This document shows positions 1 through 12,096 of a DNA stretch of 64,000 bases, one piece after another. Within the stretch, counting starts at the first letter, position 1. Every line of letters begins with the position of its first letter. The translations under genes were made by a program, and so were the position numbers. The stretch is from positions 1-64,000 of the forward strand of contig JAQFVV010007231.1 of the NCBI GenBank assembly GCA_028023455.1, read 5' to 3'. A model generated the notes under the pieces. The model saw nothing but the letters and a program-made list of their open reading frames with translations. It had not been told where the DNA came from and did not search any database. The stretch is from Epiperipatus broadwayi (lineage: Eukaryota > Onychophora > Udeonychophora > Euonychophora > Peripatidae).

Positions 1-431
1 AGATACAAACAAAGTTAACAATAATTATTTTAGAATACATTCATACAGTAATTAAGCATACTCATTTAGCAATTAAAAGATAAATTCTATCCAAGTAATA
101 TCATTATACTAACTGAGAAAGATCTTTTCTATATATGGTTTTTTTTTTAAAGTTTCAAAATGAATAGTCTTAAAATGGTTTATTTTTTTTGAAGTTTCAT
201 TACTGACCAGCATGGAATAAAAACTTGTGAATTTTTTTTATTTCCAACTTTTTTTTCCAAGAAAAATAAAGGATTGACACTATAATTACTCCATAATTAT
301 GGAATTAATTTTCAGTTAAGTATTTCTAGAAGGTGGCTGTACGATTACAGTCAGTTAGCACATTTTAGAATAATTAGCAATGCATATTATCTGGTGTATT
401 AACAAATATTACAAAGTACATTGTGAATTAC
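1..431. other. AT-rich non-coding flank
   Basis: This stretch is AT-rich with T and A homopolymer runs. I see no ORF of note, RNA gene or repeat boundary in it. It runs into the left arm of the fold-back repeat that starts near 432. Confidence 0.5.
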
Positions 432-888
432 AAGTGTCAAACTAACTCACCCCACATATCTGACACTATCCAGCTTAAATAAATATAGTAATGATTATTA
501 CTTACCTAGACATTGTTTCTAGCACAGATATAATCTACAAAACTCAATTAAAGATTAATATATATGTTGGTTTTTTTAAAAATTAAAACATGAAGTTATT
601 CACAATTCTTTTTCCAACATGTAATATCTTTATAAATATATTAAAAGAATAAGGTAGTATATAAATTGAACAGAATATGTGATTGTTTTGAGGTTATTTA
701 ATATATTATAAAGATATTACATGTGGGAAAGAGAAATGTGAATAAATCTATGTGTTTGTGTGTTTAATTAAAAAAAAACAGATATATTAATGTTTAATTG
801 AGTTTTGAAGTTTATATCTGCTATAATCATTACTATATTTATCTAAAGTAGATGATGTCAATGTGATGTGTTGAGTTAGTTTGCCACT
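432..888. repeat. Imperfect fold-back inverted repeat, arms about 200 bp
   Basis: The left arm (about 432-643) reappears inverted at about 695-888. Matching pairs include caagtgtcaaactaactcac near 431 against gttgagttagtttgccactt near 870, and acatgtaatatctttataa near 618 against its inverse near 705. The arms have diverged by many substitutions and small indels, and the spacer is about 50 bp. I found no transposase ORF and no clear target duplication. It could be an old fold-back or MITE-like DNA element, or a local inverted duplication. Confidence 0.6.
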
Positions 889-932
889 TATTTATAAATA
901 TAATTATTTAATATAGACAAAAAGTTTTGATA

Positions 933-933
<1 letters not shown>

Positions 934-1018
<85 letters not shown>

Positions 1019-1130
1019 ACCTGGACAAACTGATGACTGTTGGTTCAGCATAAAATACACCTTGGGTATCATTTGTCTTTTATTGTATCTTTATTTATAT
1101 AAATGTAAAAGAATATGTAATAATATTGAT

Positions 1131-1203
<73 letters not shown>

Positions 1204-1305
1204 GGTGTGAAGGTTGCCTTGACAGTAGTTAGAAATATTGGTTACTATATTTACTGTGAATGTTTAGGTGGTTACTGGTTGGAAACTAATTATATATATA
1301 TATAT
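934..1305. repeat. (AC)n-(AT)n and (TA)n microsatellites abutting element A1
   Basis: There is an (AC)n tract at 934-956, an (AT)n tract at about 957-1013, a (TA)n tract at about 1135-1198, and a short (TA)n at 1290-1305 that directly abuts the TG terminus of A1. About 110 and 90 bp of unremarkable AT-rich sequence separate them. The Tyr-Ile open frame across 1126-1359 is only a translation of the dinucleotide repeat. Confidence 0.9.
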
Positions 1306-4300
1306 TGTAACAAAATTAAAGGTCGATCAAATATCCAGTGTAAAAAAAATAAGGTTTAGATCAAAAGATATTGATTAAATGATCATGAAATGTCAAATAT
1401 TATTAAAAATTTAAGAATCCAAAATATTCAGTATATTATTATATTCAGCTTAACTTAATGAAGAGTATCAACTGGATCAAGTATATTATTTAATCAAGAA
1501 ATGATTCAAATATAAATATTTATTTTGTTTCAAAAAGCTTCCAATATAAATATTTAGCTTAATAAACGAAAAATGCATTGTAGATTTTATATCAAAAGAG
1601 AAGAATTATTTAACATGAGTAGTGGCTATTAAACCAAAGATCAGACTGAGTTATCTATCATATTACGGGTCATTGGATGAAATGAAACATATTTCTATCA
1701 TTAGATTTCTCAAGATATCCCACTATCAATAATTATAAGCAAATTATTAATAACAAGTATTATAACTCAGGTATATGAAATCACGTGAGGTGAGTACACT
1801 AGTAATTCAATAAAATATAACTCAGGTATACAGACAGTAGATCTTATCCACTTTCATTTCTTGGTTTGATGTTAAGTGCATGTTTAAACAAATACTAAGT
1901 GAATATGGTCTAGCAGGGCGCCACTAGATTATCTGAATCTAGACACGGTTATATCTAATAACCTTTCACATGTACCGGGTTTGAATCCCTTTTTGGTACT
2001 TTATTTCTAATAAAAATGGGAGATTTTGCTTTTTGAGCCATATCACTATACGCACTAATATTTAGGTAAAAGTAAAACATCTTTAAACCAAAGTGGAGTA
2101 TATTAGACATAAATCATTTCTTAGATCTTAGCATAACAAATGTGTTTCAATATTTTTATAAGTTTACTAGCTCAGATTATATATAACTAATTTAGGATGG
2201 CAATTCACTCATCCTTGCATGAAATAGATGATGGGATGTGGTTATAATAATACTAAGAAATCACTAAATATTATAAAATCAATATTTATTTATGGCCTTT
2301 AAACAGTTAAACAGCTCATTAATTAAAATGTTGATGACGATGATGATGATGATAATAATAACGATAATGACAAGGGTTTCAACTACAGCTCTAGGACTAA
2401 GCCTAAACATAAAACTAATTTTTATAAAGAAATTCATAATTATTGCTTAATTTTAGCATATTTACTTATATCTTAAATAACTAATATTCAACCACTGATG
2501 ATGATGAATGATCACACTTAACAAAGACTACACTTAATGAAATATATACGCCTTGTTTAATAAAACAAACTAATATTTATTACTGCATTTCTAACATATA
2601 CATAAAATTTTCTAGACATACATGAAAATTGACATGAATAATAATAATAATAATAATTGATTATATAACAATCCTCAGATTAATTTCAAGTTCTTCCCCC
2701 TTTCCCTTCAAATGTATATTGTATTAAGTTGGATGTCACATTGACCATGATTTTCACTCCATGAGAAAAGTATTTCAAGAAAAAAAAATATTATCCGCTC
2801 ATTAGCACACATACTTTATAAATCTAACATGTAAGTAGAATGTTAAAAAAAAATGTTAGTAGAATTGAAAGAGCAAGTTTTAGAAACAAGTTTTAAATTA
2901 TTTTCTCCCCCTCTCTTCTACCTCTGAAATGCTATACTTAACTTGAAACAAAATAATCTAATATTTCAATACTACTTATTATTTCACATTCACTCGCAAT
3001 TATACACATATAAAATATTACTATGTATGTGCGTGTTTTATCCCAAAATAATAATAATATATTAGTTAAAACTAAAATCATAATACCATAAAAAAAATTG
3101 TTTTACACATTAATATTTCATAACTGTAAAATTAATAAACAAATAAATTTTGATACATTCACAATCATTTATGTAGTTCAAAGCTATTATTATTAAGACA
3201 TTCTTGGTTTCCATCGATCTGAATTGTCTTTAAAAGTTCTTTAAATAAAATATGTCACTTTATTACTAAATTTTTATTAATACTCTGATTGCATAAAGAA
3301 AATAGATATAAAAGTCATATTACCGATCCAAGGGTTCACTTGTCTTGTATACTGTCTATACTTGGCAGCAACAATTTCCGTGTTCTTTGGAACAATCACT
3401 TTCTTGAAGTATATAATTATTTGATGATGAGGATCCTATTGAGGTTATTTGCTTTAGTGGATAATTTGGAAATCATTATATCAATTTTTCTTCTCTTCCT
3501 GTCAAGCATTATTCTTTTAGTGAATGAAATACAGCAGTTGTTTTCACGTTATAAATTTTCTTGAGTTTAAAATCAGTTGCTGGAACAATTAATTGGACTT
3601 GATGATTAATATTTATCGGTAGATTAATTCATCTTTCATCGAATGCAGGTGAATGCTTTCTTCCTTCTATTAAAAACATCTTATTTCTCTGGTCAGTTGA
3701 AAGGTGTAGAATATTATTTTAGACAAAACATCTTTTCTTTCCTATATGATGTGCAGCTTCCCCAGATGGTCAGGCAAAGATGGGACATACATATAATTTT
3801 TCTAGCCAGTCATTTCTTATATTTTCAACATTCAATTTAATAGTCTAATAATCTGAATCATAATCACAATAATAATAATTCAACTGATTTTTCCAGACAC
3901 TTTTTATATCCAATTTTTTAGCTAACTTAACCAATCAGAGATAGCGTCACTTGCTATTTTTGGACAAATTCGTTTTAATTAGATCTCTAATTTATTTTCA
4001 ACTAAATTATTTTTCAACTGAAAAGTTTAATCCTTTTTCCAGACACTTTTGTTTTAAAAAAAAAATAGACTTAATCCTTTTTTTTTCTTACACCTAGGTA
4101 ACATTTCAAATTTTTGAGCTTCCTTCTTTAGATCTTAAGATAAGACAATTTCAAAATTAGAGTTCCCACCCAGATTAAGCTCCCAAAGTGACAAACAATC
4201 ATTTACAAAAACAAAATTGCTACAAAAATAGATATCTGATTCAACAGATTTCCTCTTTTAACATAAAATTGTACAAAAAAAATAATTTGACAGATTTAAC

Positions 4301-4886
4301 CCTTCCTTTTCTTTCAATATTTAATAAATGTAAATTTCTGTATGTAATGTACACACATACTTCATTATTTCAAATCATTCATAAACTAACATTAAATAAT
4401 ATAATTGCTAGCTTAGTAATTATAACCCTATTATTTAATTAAATCTGTAACTTTTAAATCCCAATTACAATTATAGAAAAGCAAAATAGAAGTATAGAAT
4501 AAGATATTAGAATTGATCAAGCATAGGTTAGTTTTAAAGAAAGTTAAAATGTTGAATATTTGAAATATAAAACAATTAAATAGCTTACACATACACTGCC
4601 TATACGTATGCATTATAACTTTGCTTTTTAACAGAAAATTTAAATATTAAATGTGTGTGCTGCTCTTTTTGAGATTTATTAACACACAAACAAGTAAAGC
4701 ATATAATTGCTGTCCCACTCTCTTTCTATCTAAAGCTTTTAAAATTTTGATCTGGTAGGGTTTGAACTTGGATGCCCTACAGCTTCTTTTATGGTTATAT
4801 AAAAATGTGATGATGATTTTTGGTTTTACATTTTCTTACATGCACATTACTATAAATTTAGCTAGTGACTAAATTGTAATGGCACA
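1306..4886 (-). repeat. A1 left LTR (3' LTR in the sense orientation)
   Basis: This 3.58-kb terminal repeat starts TGTAACAAAA and ends GGCACA. From about 1560 it is nearly identical to 8690-12011. It contains (GAT)n/(AAT)n runs near 2330 and 2640 and a tRNA-Leu-like module at 1905-1998. The short ORFs inside it on both strands recur because the LTR recurs, and they show no coding pattern. The length is unusually large for an LTR. Confidence 0.9.
1905..1998 (+). other. tRNA-Leu-like module inside the A1 left LTR
   Basis: A box-A-like TGGTCTAGCAGGG is followed by GGCGCCA, as in tRNA-Leu D arms. Next come a 7-bp stem CTAGATT/AATCTAG, a variable-arm-like hairpin GGTTAT/ATAACC, and a box-B-like GGGTTTGAATCCC. 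I cannot find a convincing acceptor stem, so it is a tRNA-derived relic or a tRNA-like structure rather than a tRNA gene. It lies antisense to the element. Confidence 0.6.
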
Positions 4887-4887
4887 A

Positions 4888-4901
4888 CTTTCCCCCCCTT
4901 C
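4888..4901 (-). promoter_or_regulatory. Polypurine tract of A1
   Basis: Read on the minus strand this is GAAGGGGGGGAAAG, lying one base from the CACA boundary of the left LTR. Position and composition fit the plus-strand primer of an LTR retroelement. The equivalent tract in A2 is at 29305-29318. Confidence 0.85.
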
Positions 4902-5139
4902 GGATAAAATCATCAGCACTTTTGTTTTAACTATATCTAAAAAAAAAAATCCTAACTAATAAAATACACTAATAATAATAAACACACTAATAATTATAAA
5001 AAAAAAAAAATTTCTAACTACTGGTAAATATCATACTTTTCATTAGAAAATCTAGCATCCTAATTTATTTGGAGATCTTTTCCTTTGTACAAAGCATATT
5101 GTGGTCTGCATAAAATTGCAAACATACATTCAGTCCCTT
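4902..5139 (-). other. A1 3' internal tail with lost integrase-tail segment
   Basis: This non-coding stretch lies between the ORF stop and the polypurine tract. Compared with A2, about 125 bp coding for the integrase-like tail are missing between GGAGATCTTT and TGGTCTGCATAAAA, leaving only the flanks. Confidence 0.6.
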
Positions 5140-7230
5140 TTAATATGCCATTTTCATCTCCAGTCCATTTTTAATATTTCCATTTTTCATCTTGACTGGG
5201 TATTTATAAAACATATCCGGAGGATTTATTTTATATAACCTCCTATTACAAACTCCATTTAGAAATATGGACTCTTGGTACCATATGTAATATGCCTTGA
5301 AGTTTTTCAGAGAGATTGACTCTCTATACCATACATACTTTATTTTTAAACTTTCCAGAAAGATTGACTCCCTGTACCATATATAAGGCACTTTGAAGTT
5401 TTCCAGAGAGATTGACTTTCTATACCAGATATCATTCACATTTAAATTTTCCAGAGACATAGATTCTTTGTACCATATATAATGGACATTTAAACTCTTC
5501 AGAGAGATTGACTCTCTGTACCAGATATAATCTGCTTTTAACTCTTTCATAGCATTTAAATTTTTCAGAGAGATAGATTCTCTATACCATATATAAGGTA
5601 TCTCCAATCTATTTAAGAAGACAGATTTTTGAAACCACACATGCTGGTTTGTTACTAGATTGAGAACTACAGACTGTTGAAACTTTTGTTCTCTTTCTAA
5701 AATATCTGGTTTCATCTCCCCTGTTGCCTCTCTTAACTCAATCACCTTATCTGGTGTATGGACTTTTTCCTCCCACTCTCTTTTCCTTCTTTTCACTTTA
5801 TGATCTACCCCAATCGGCTCTCTGGCCATCTCCTCATGTACTTTCTTTACTGGGAGATTTGGTATTATGGCTACTATCGGCCTTTCTACTTCTTTTTCAC
5901 CTTGTGGATTTTTAACTAAAGTAGGCATCCTTTTCTCTGACTGACTCTGTTCTGAGCTATCCCTACAGTCATCTGGACTGATGCTACCATCGTTCTGCCT
6001 TGAATTTAGGTTTGACTGACTCTGCAACCCTATATCAACTCGATCTCTTAATTCCCCTATTTTCTGGTAGAGATCATCCATCTTGGGGTTCATGTATTCC
6101 ACAACATAGGCCTTCTGGTTCTCCTCAACCTTTTCCAACATAACACCCAATTCATGTTGATTCATTCTGGGTCCCTCTTCTAAAGAACTTGACTTGTCCC
6201 TTTTTACTATCTCCTCCCTAAAGCTATCCATTTGTTTCCCCAATTCTTTCCTAAGATTTTGGTCCATCTGTACACACTCATTGGCCATGCTTCCCTTAAC
6301 TTCTCGTATTTCCTTTTCTAAGCCACTAAACTTATTTTTCATAGTGAGGGCCTGATCTACACAGCCCAAAGTGGCTTCCTTATATGAGTCCACTTTGGCT
6401 ATCACCTCCTCTAATCTGATACTAATTCCTGCAGAAGTTATTTCAGCATTCTTTTCTATGCATTCTGATATGGATTGGGAGACCAACCCATGGACCTCAT
6501 TCCTAACTAACTCAATCTCTTTCTTATTTTCTTCAATAGACTGCTCCACTTGAGCCTTTAATGACTGTAGTCCCTGACAGCCCTCCTGTTTGGTGACTTC
6601 CATAGATCTACACACTCCTTCTATCCTCTCCTCTAAGGATGCAAATCTATTTTTACACTCTATGTTGGATTTTTCAATTCTAGTTTCCAAAGCCATGATC
6701 ATCCGGCTGTTATTTTCACTAGAGTTATCTATCTGGGCTTTGAGATCTTCTCTCAAACTTTCTATCCCTTGCTTACTATCTTCTCTTAGACTCTCTATAC
6801 TTTTCTCCATCTTTTGTTCTAGATTTACCATACTTTTATTATTTTTCTCTATCTTTTGTTCTAGATTTACCATAATTTTATTATTTTTCTCTATCTTTCG
6901 TTCTAGATTTACCATCCCTTGCTTACTATCTTCTCTTAAACTTTTTATACTTTGGAACATCTGCATCATCATTAATTCCATGTCTAATGGTTCTTTATTT
7001 TCTATCTGAATCTGGCCAACTTCTGGCTCCTCATCTACTTCCACACTTGAGGCCGTATTATTGCTACTAACATTAAAGGCATCTTCCTCTACTTCCTCTC
7101 TTTCCTCTTGTGTTTGTTTTAAGAAAACCTCCCCATCCTCTTCTTCAGTATGAAAATGATCACTGATTCCTGGTATTGGGGCACCTTCCTCTTCCATAAC
7201 CTCTTCCATACTATAATTTAGTTCACTCAT
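5140..7230 (-). CDS. Gag-like coiled-coil protein with WYRESISL repeats (A1)
   Basis: This is a 696-residue ORF in the middle of A1. Residues 1-90 are acidic (runs of Glu, start MSELNYSMEEV). Residues about 90-400 are a heptad-rich coiled coil, with three 14-residue units of the MVNLEQKIEKNNKS type near 105-145. A linker follows with a basic KVKRRKR cluster near 490. Residues about 530-663 are eight tandem units of about 16 residues on the pattern YIWYRESISLKNLNVH, the second extended to 22. The C-terminus (GLEMKMAY) is short because the integrase-like tail seen in A2 is deleted. There is no CCHC zinc knuckle, protease or RT motif. The position after the primer site and leader, plus the coiled coil, suggests a structural Gag role. 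That is inference and I recognise no named family. The ATG is in the same place in A2. Confidence 0.75.
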   Translation of the reverse strand: MSELNYSMEEVMEEEGAPIPGISDHFHTEEEDGEVFLKQTQEEREEVEEDAFNVSSNNTASSVEVDEEPEVGQIQIENKEPLDMELMMMQMFQSIKSLREDSKQGMVNLERKIEKNNKIMVNLEQKIEKNNKSMVNLEQKMEKSIESLREDSKQGIESLREDLKAQIDNSSENNSRMIMALETRIEKSNIECKNRFASLEERIEGVCRSMEVTKQEGCQGLQSLKAQVEQSIEENKKEIELVRNEVHGLVSQSISECIEKNAEITSAGISIRLEEVIAKVDSYKEATLGCVDQALTMKNKFSGLEKEIREVKGSMANECVQMDQNLRKELGKQMDSFREEIVKRDKSSSLEEGPRMNQHELGVMLEKVEENQKAYVVEYMNPKMDDLYQKIGELRDRVDIGLQSQSNLNSRQNDGSISPDDCRDSSEQSQSEKRMPTLVKNPQGEKEVERPIVAIIPNLPVKKVHEEMAREPIGVDHKVKRRKREWEEKVHTPDKVIELREATGEMKPDILEREQKFQQSVVLNLVTNQHVWFQKSVFLNRLEIPYIWYRESISLKNLNAMKELKADYIWYRESISLKSLNVHYIWYKESMSLENLNVNDIWYRKSISLENFKVPYIWYRESIFLESLKIKYVWYRESISLKNFKAYYIWYQESIFLNGVCNRRLYKINPPDMFYKYPVKMKNGNIKNGLEMKMAY

Positions 7231-8538
7231 GTTATAAAACTATATATATCCCATCTGTGCTTCCCTGACCACCAAAAACCTACACATCCTCTCCTTGTCT
7301 GACACCTATCTTTGACTAACTGACTGATTTGCTTTTCACCTTATCATGCATTACAAATACAAAAAAAATATTTAATATCCTTATATGATGAACTACACAA
7401 CAACAATCTATATAGTACATGTCTGTCTGTAATGGCCCAAATTATACATTCATCTATTCTCCCAGAAATCCGACAGATATTGACAGTCCACAGAATGACT
7501 AGCAGTTCACAATCTTGAGATAAATAAAAGAATTCAGTCACAGCACTATAATCACACAATGCATCATGAGCACTCAGAAGATCATCCCAATTCGATCACT
7601 ATTAACTACCACAACCCTTGATTGAATGATGCAAACTCTGTTGCAATAAAAGAAGTATTTTAAGTCTTAGGGGCTAAAGTAGATAAACTATGCCTTGCTC
7701 TCTCTCTTGGAGTCTTATGTGGCAAGTATCAAAGAATGCCCTGCTTATTATAGGACTACAGAAAACTAAGCCTTGCTCTCTGTCTTGGAGACTTATAGGC
7801 TGACATCATGGCAGAACTACTGTTAACTGCTTCATGATAAAATAAGACTAACATATAAACTTGATTGGAAAACTATGCCATGCTCTCTCTTGGAGACTTA
7901 TAGGCTGGTATCATGGCAGGTCTGCTGTTAACTGCTTCATGATAAAATAAAGATAACTTATAAATTGGGTTGGAGCAGTGAATGGGTTTGATCATTCATA
8001 AGTTACATGAAATACATAGCATTCTCAAGGCAATGACAAAACTCTCCACTCATCATCAAAACTGCAATCTAACCAACCAAACTCCAATGATCAACCATCC
8101 AATCAAACCTCTAAAATCATAGACTTTTTTACAAAATGAACTCCCCAAACACACATGAGACTACTATTCCATAATTCATCACTATTACTATGCCTATCCT
8201 ATCTGGCAATAAATCATTTTAATGTTCCACAAAAAAAAAATTCTATTATTTATTTCACCTTTGTCTTAAGTTGTGATATTCATCTCTATTTTCAAAATTG
8301 ATAAAACAAAACTAAGCTGTTTTATGGCTGTACCCATTTTATCATCATCAATGAAAAATTAAATCATATTAAACATCATCATCTAAAATAAGACTGTTTG
8401 GCCAAGAAAATTTTGTAAGACAAAAAAAAAATTTTTACTGAAAAAAAAATTTTACTAAAAAAAAATTTCTCTATTTTTAACCACACATCTCCTATCATTC
8501 TATAGACTCCCTTTTTCAGGTATATGGTAAAATATCAA
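7231..8538 (-). other. A1 5' leader with tandem repeats
   Basis: This 1.3-kb untranslated leader lies between the primer site and the Gag-like start. At 7686-7970 it carries three partial tandem units containing CTTGCTCTCTCTTGGAG-like and ggctgAtATCATGGCAG-like blocks, starting near 7686, 7763 and 7869. A2 has two such units. A 71-residue minus ORF at 7344-7559 is conserved in A2 and has a diverged counterpart in the element at 60.5 kb. It may be a leader uORF or chance. Confidence 0.65.
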
Positions 8539-8556
8539 GCCCCAGTTGGGCATCCA
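8539..8556 (-). promoter_or_regulatory. Primer-binding site of A1, degraded tRNA-Lys type
   Basis: The minus-strand reading TGGATGCCCAACTGGGGC starts one base after the right LTR. It aligns with the intact A2 site TGGCGCCCAACGTGGGGC but has three bases changed and one shifted. The spacing to the LTR is the same. Confidence 0.75.
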
Positions 8557-8557
8557 T

Positions 8558-11500
8558 TGTAACAAAATTAAAGATGGTTCAAATAACTATTACCAGATCT
8601 CAATTGTAACTTAATAAAGATGATCAAACGATCCAAATGTATTTAATAATTATGAAAAGATTAAATATAAATCTTATAATAAAATTAGCTAATAAACGAA
8701 AAATGCATTGTAGATTTTATATCAAAAGAGAAGAATTATTTAACATGAGTAGTGGCTATTAAACCAAAGATAGATGAGTATTATATATTAGGGTATTGGA
8801 TGAAATGAACATATTTCTATCATTAGATTTCTCAAGATATCCCACTATCAATAATTATAAGCAAATTATTAATAACAAGTATTATAACTCAGGTATATGA
8901 AATCACGTGAGGTGAGTACACTAGTAATTCAATAAAATATAACTCAGGTATACAGACAGTAGATCTTATCCACTTTCATTTCTTGGTTTGATGTTAAGTG
9001 CATGTTTAAACAAATACTAAGTGAATATGGTCTAGCAGGGCGCCACTAGATTATCTGAATCTAGACACGGTTATATCTAATAACCTTTCACATGTACCGG
9101 GTTTGAATCCCTTTTTGGTACTTTATTTCTAATAAAAATGGGAGATTTTGCTTTTTGAGCCATATCACTATATGCACTAATATTTAGGTAAAAGTAAAAC
9201 ATCTTTAAACCAAAGTGGAGTATATTAGACATAAATCATTTCTTAGATCTTAGCATAACAAATGTGTTTCAATATTTTTATAAGTTTACTAGCTCAGATT
9301 ATATATAACTAATTTAGGATGGCAATTCACTCATCCTTGCATGAAATAGATGATGGGATGTGGTTATAATAATACTAAGAAATCACTAAATATTATAAAA
9401 TCAATATTTATTTATGGCCTTTAAACAGTTAAACAGCTCATTAATTAAAACGTTGATGACGATGATGATGATGATAATAATAACGATAATGACAAGGGTT
9501 TCAACTACAGCTCTAGGACTAAGCCTAAACATAAAACTAATTTTTATAAAGAAATTCATAATTATTGCTTAATTTTAGCATATTTACTTATATCTTAAAT
9601 AACTAATATTCAACCACTGATGATGATGAATGATCACACTTAACAAAGACTACACTTAATGAAATATATACACCTCGTTTAATAAAACAAACTAATATTT
9701 ATTACTGCATTTCTAACATATACATAAAATTTTCTAGACATACATGAAAATTGATATGAATAAGAATAATAATAATAATTGATTATATAACAATCCTCAG
9801 ATTAATTTCAAGTTCTTCCCCCTTTCCCTTCAAATGTATATTGTATTAAGTTGGATGTCACATTGACCATGATTTTCACTCCATGAGAAAAGTATTTCAA
9901 GAAAAAAAAAATATTATCCGCTCATTAGCACACATACTTTATAAATCTAACATGTAAGTAGAATGTTAAAAAAAAATGTTAGTAGAATTGAAAGAGCAAG
10001 TTTTAGAAACAAGTTTTAAATTATTTTCTCCCCTCTCTTCTACCTCTGAAATGCTATACTTAACTTGAAACAAAATAATCTAATATTTCAATACTACTTA
10101 TTATTTCACATTCACTCGCAATTATACACATATAAAATATTACTATGTATGTGCGTGTTTTATCCCAAAATAATAATAATATATTAGTTAAAACTAAAAT
10201 CATAATACCATAAAAAAAATTGTTTTACACATTAATATTTCATAACTGTAAAATTAATAAACAAATAAATTTTGATACATTCACAATCATTTATGTAGTT
10301 CAAAGCTATTATTATTAAGACATTCTTGGTTTCCATCGATCTGAATTGTCTTTAAAAGTTCTTTAAATAAAATATGTCACTTTATTACTAAATTTTTATT
10401 AATACTCTGATTGCATAAAGAAAATAGATATAAAAGTCATATTACTGATCCAAGGGTTCACTTGTCTTGTATACTGTCTATACTTGGCAGCAACAATTTC
10501 CGTGTTCTTTGGAACAATCACTTTCTTGAAGTATATAATTATTTGATGATGAGGATCCTATTGAGGTTATTTGCTTTAGTGGATAATTTGGAAATCATTA
10601 TATCAATTTTTCTTCTCTTCCTGTCAAGCATTATTCTTTTAGTGAATGAAATACAGCAGTTGTTTTCACGTTTATAAATTTTCTTGAATTTAAAATCAGT
10701 TGTTGGAACAATTAATTGGACTTGATGATTAATATTTATCGGTAGATTAATTCATCTTTCATCGAATGCAGGTGAATGCTTTCTTCCTTCTATTAAAAAC
10801 ATCTTATTTCTCTGGTCAGTTGAAAGGTGTAGAATATTATTTTAGACAAAACATCTTTTCTTTCCTATATGATGTGCAGCTTCCCCAGATGGTCAGGCAA
10901 AGATGGGACATACATATAATTTTTCTAGCCAGTCATTTCTTATATTTTCAACATTCAATTTAATAGTCTAATAATCTGAATCATAATCACAATAATAATT
11001 ATTCAACTGATTTTTCCAGACACCTTTTTATATCCAATTTTTTAGCTAACTTAACCAATCAGAGATAGCGTCACTTGCTATTTTTGGACAAATTCGTTTT
11101 AATTAGATCTCTAATTTATTTTCAACTAAATTATTTTTCAACTGAAAAGTTTAATCCTTTTTCCAGACACTTTTGTTTTAAAAAAAAATAGACTTAATCC
11201 TTTTTTTTTTTCTTACACCTAGGTAACATTTCAAATTTTTGAGCTTCCTTCTTTAGATCTTAAGATAAGACAATTTCAAAATTAGAGTTCCCACCCAGAT
11301 TAAGCTCCCAAAGTGACAAACAATCATTTACAAAAACAAAATTGCTACAAAAATAGATATCTGATTCAACAGATTTCCTCTTTTAACATAAAATTGTACA
11401 AAAAAAATAATTTGACAGATTTAACCCTTCCTTTTCTTTCAATATTTAATAAATGTAAATTTCTGTATGTAATGTACACACATACTTCATTATTTCAAAT

Positions 11501-12011
11501 CATTCATAAACTAACATTAAATAATATAATTGCTAGCTTAGTAATTATAACCCTATTATTTAATTAAATCTGTAACTTTTAAATCCCAATTACAATTATA
11601 GAAAAGCAAAATAGAAGTATAGAATAAGATATTAGAATTGATCAAGCATAGGTTAGTTTTAAAGAAAGTTAAAATGTTGAATATTTGAAATATAAAACAA
11701 TTAAATAGCTTACACATACACTGCCTATACGTATGCATTATAACTTTGCTTTTTAACAGAAAATTTAAATATTAAATGTGTGTGCTGCTCTTTTTGAGAT
11801 TTATTAACACACAAACAAGTAAAGCATATAATTGCTGTCCCACTCTCTTTCTGTCTAAAGCGTTTAAAATTTTGATCTGGTAGGGTTTGAACTTGGATGC
11901 CCTACAGCTTCTTTTATGGTTATATAAAAATGTGATGATGATTTTTGGTTTTACATTTTCTTACATGCACATTACTATAAATTTAGCTAATGACTAAATT
12001 GTAATGGCACA
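8558..12011 (-). repeat. A1 right LTR (5' LTR in the sense orientation)
   Basis: This 3.45-kb terminal repeat is nearly identical to 1560-4886 over most of its length. Its first 130 bp are shorter than, and rearranged relative to, the left LTR. It ends GGCACA at 12011 inside (TA)n and contains the tRNA-like module at 9027-9120. Confidence 0.9.
9027..9120 (+). other. tRNA-Leu-like module inside the A1 right LTR
   Basis: The sequence matches the module at 1905-1998, with the same stems CTAGATT/AATCTAG and GGTTAT/ATAACC and the same box-B-like GGGTTTGAATCCC. Confidence 0.6.
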
Positions 12012-12038
12012 ATATATATATATATATATATATATACT

Positions 12039-12093
<55 letters not shown>
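12012..12093. repeat. (TA)n microsatellite between A1 and C1
   Basis: This is almost pure TA, broken once by ctgtg near 12035. It directly joins the CACA end of A1 to the TGTGGCC end of C1. Confidence 0.95.

Positions 12094-12096
<3 letters not shown>

Larger units (their letters stand above)
1306..12011 (-). mobile_element. LTR retrotransposon A1, non-autonomous, 10.7 kb
   Basis: This is a full-length element in antisense orientation: left LTR 1306-4886, internal region 4887-8557, right LTR 8558-12011. Both LTRs begin TGTAACAAAATTAAAG and end GGCACA on the plus strand, giving TG...CA ends. Read on the minus strand, a primer-binding-site remnant follows the right (5') LTR and a purine tract precedes the left (3') LTR. 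Both outer ends sit in (TA)n, so a target duplication cannot be defined. The only long ORF encodes a Gag-like coiled-coil protein, and no pol domains are present. Apart from an indel of about 115 bp near the U5 ends, the LTRs are almost identical, which indicates a fairly recent insertion. Confidence 0.9.

Noticed and set aside
1126-1359. Tyr-Ile repeat ORFs (also at 18775, 22498, 52820 and 60246)
   Set aside because: They are translations of (TA)n microsatellites. The open frame follows from the dinucleotide repeat.
2480-2520. CTGATGA-like hammerhead core in the A LTR, and similar strings near 4906, 36735 and 59236
   Set aside because: No GAAA at proper spacing and no closing stem I. They belong to GAT-rich or ordinary sequence.
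3289-4613. Short ORFs conserved between 3.3-4.6 kb, 10.4-11.7 kb, 27.7-29.0 kb and 34.9-36.2 kb
   Set aside because: They recur because they lie in the A LTRs. The older A3 copy does not keep them open, start and stop positions shift with small indels, and none shows a domain.
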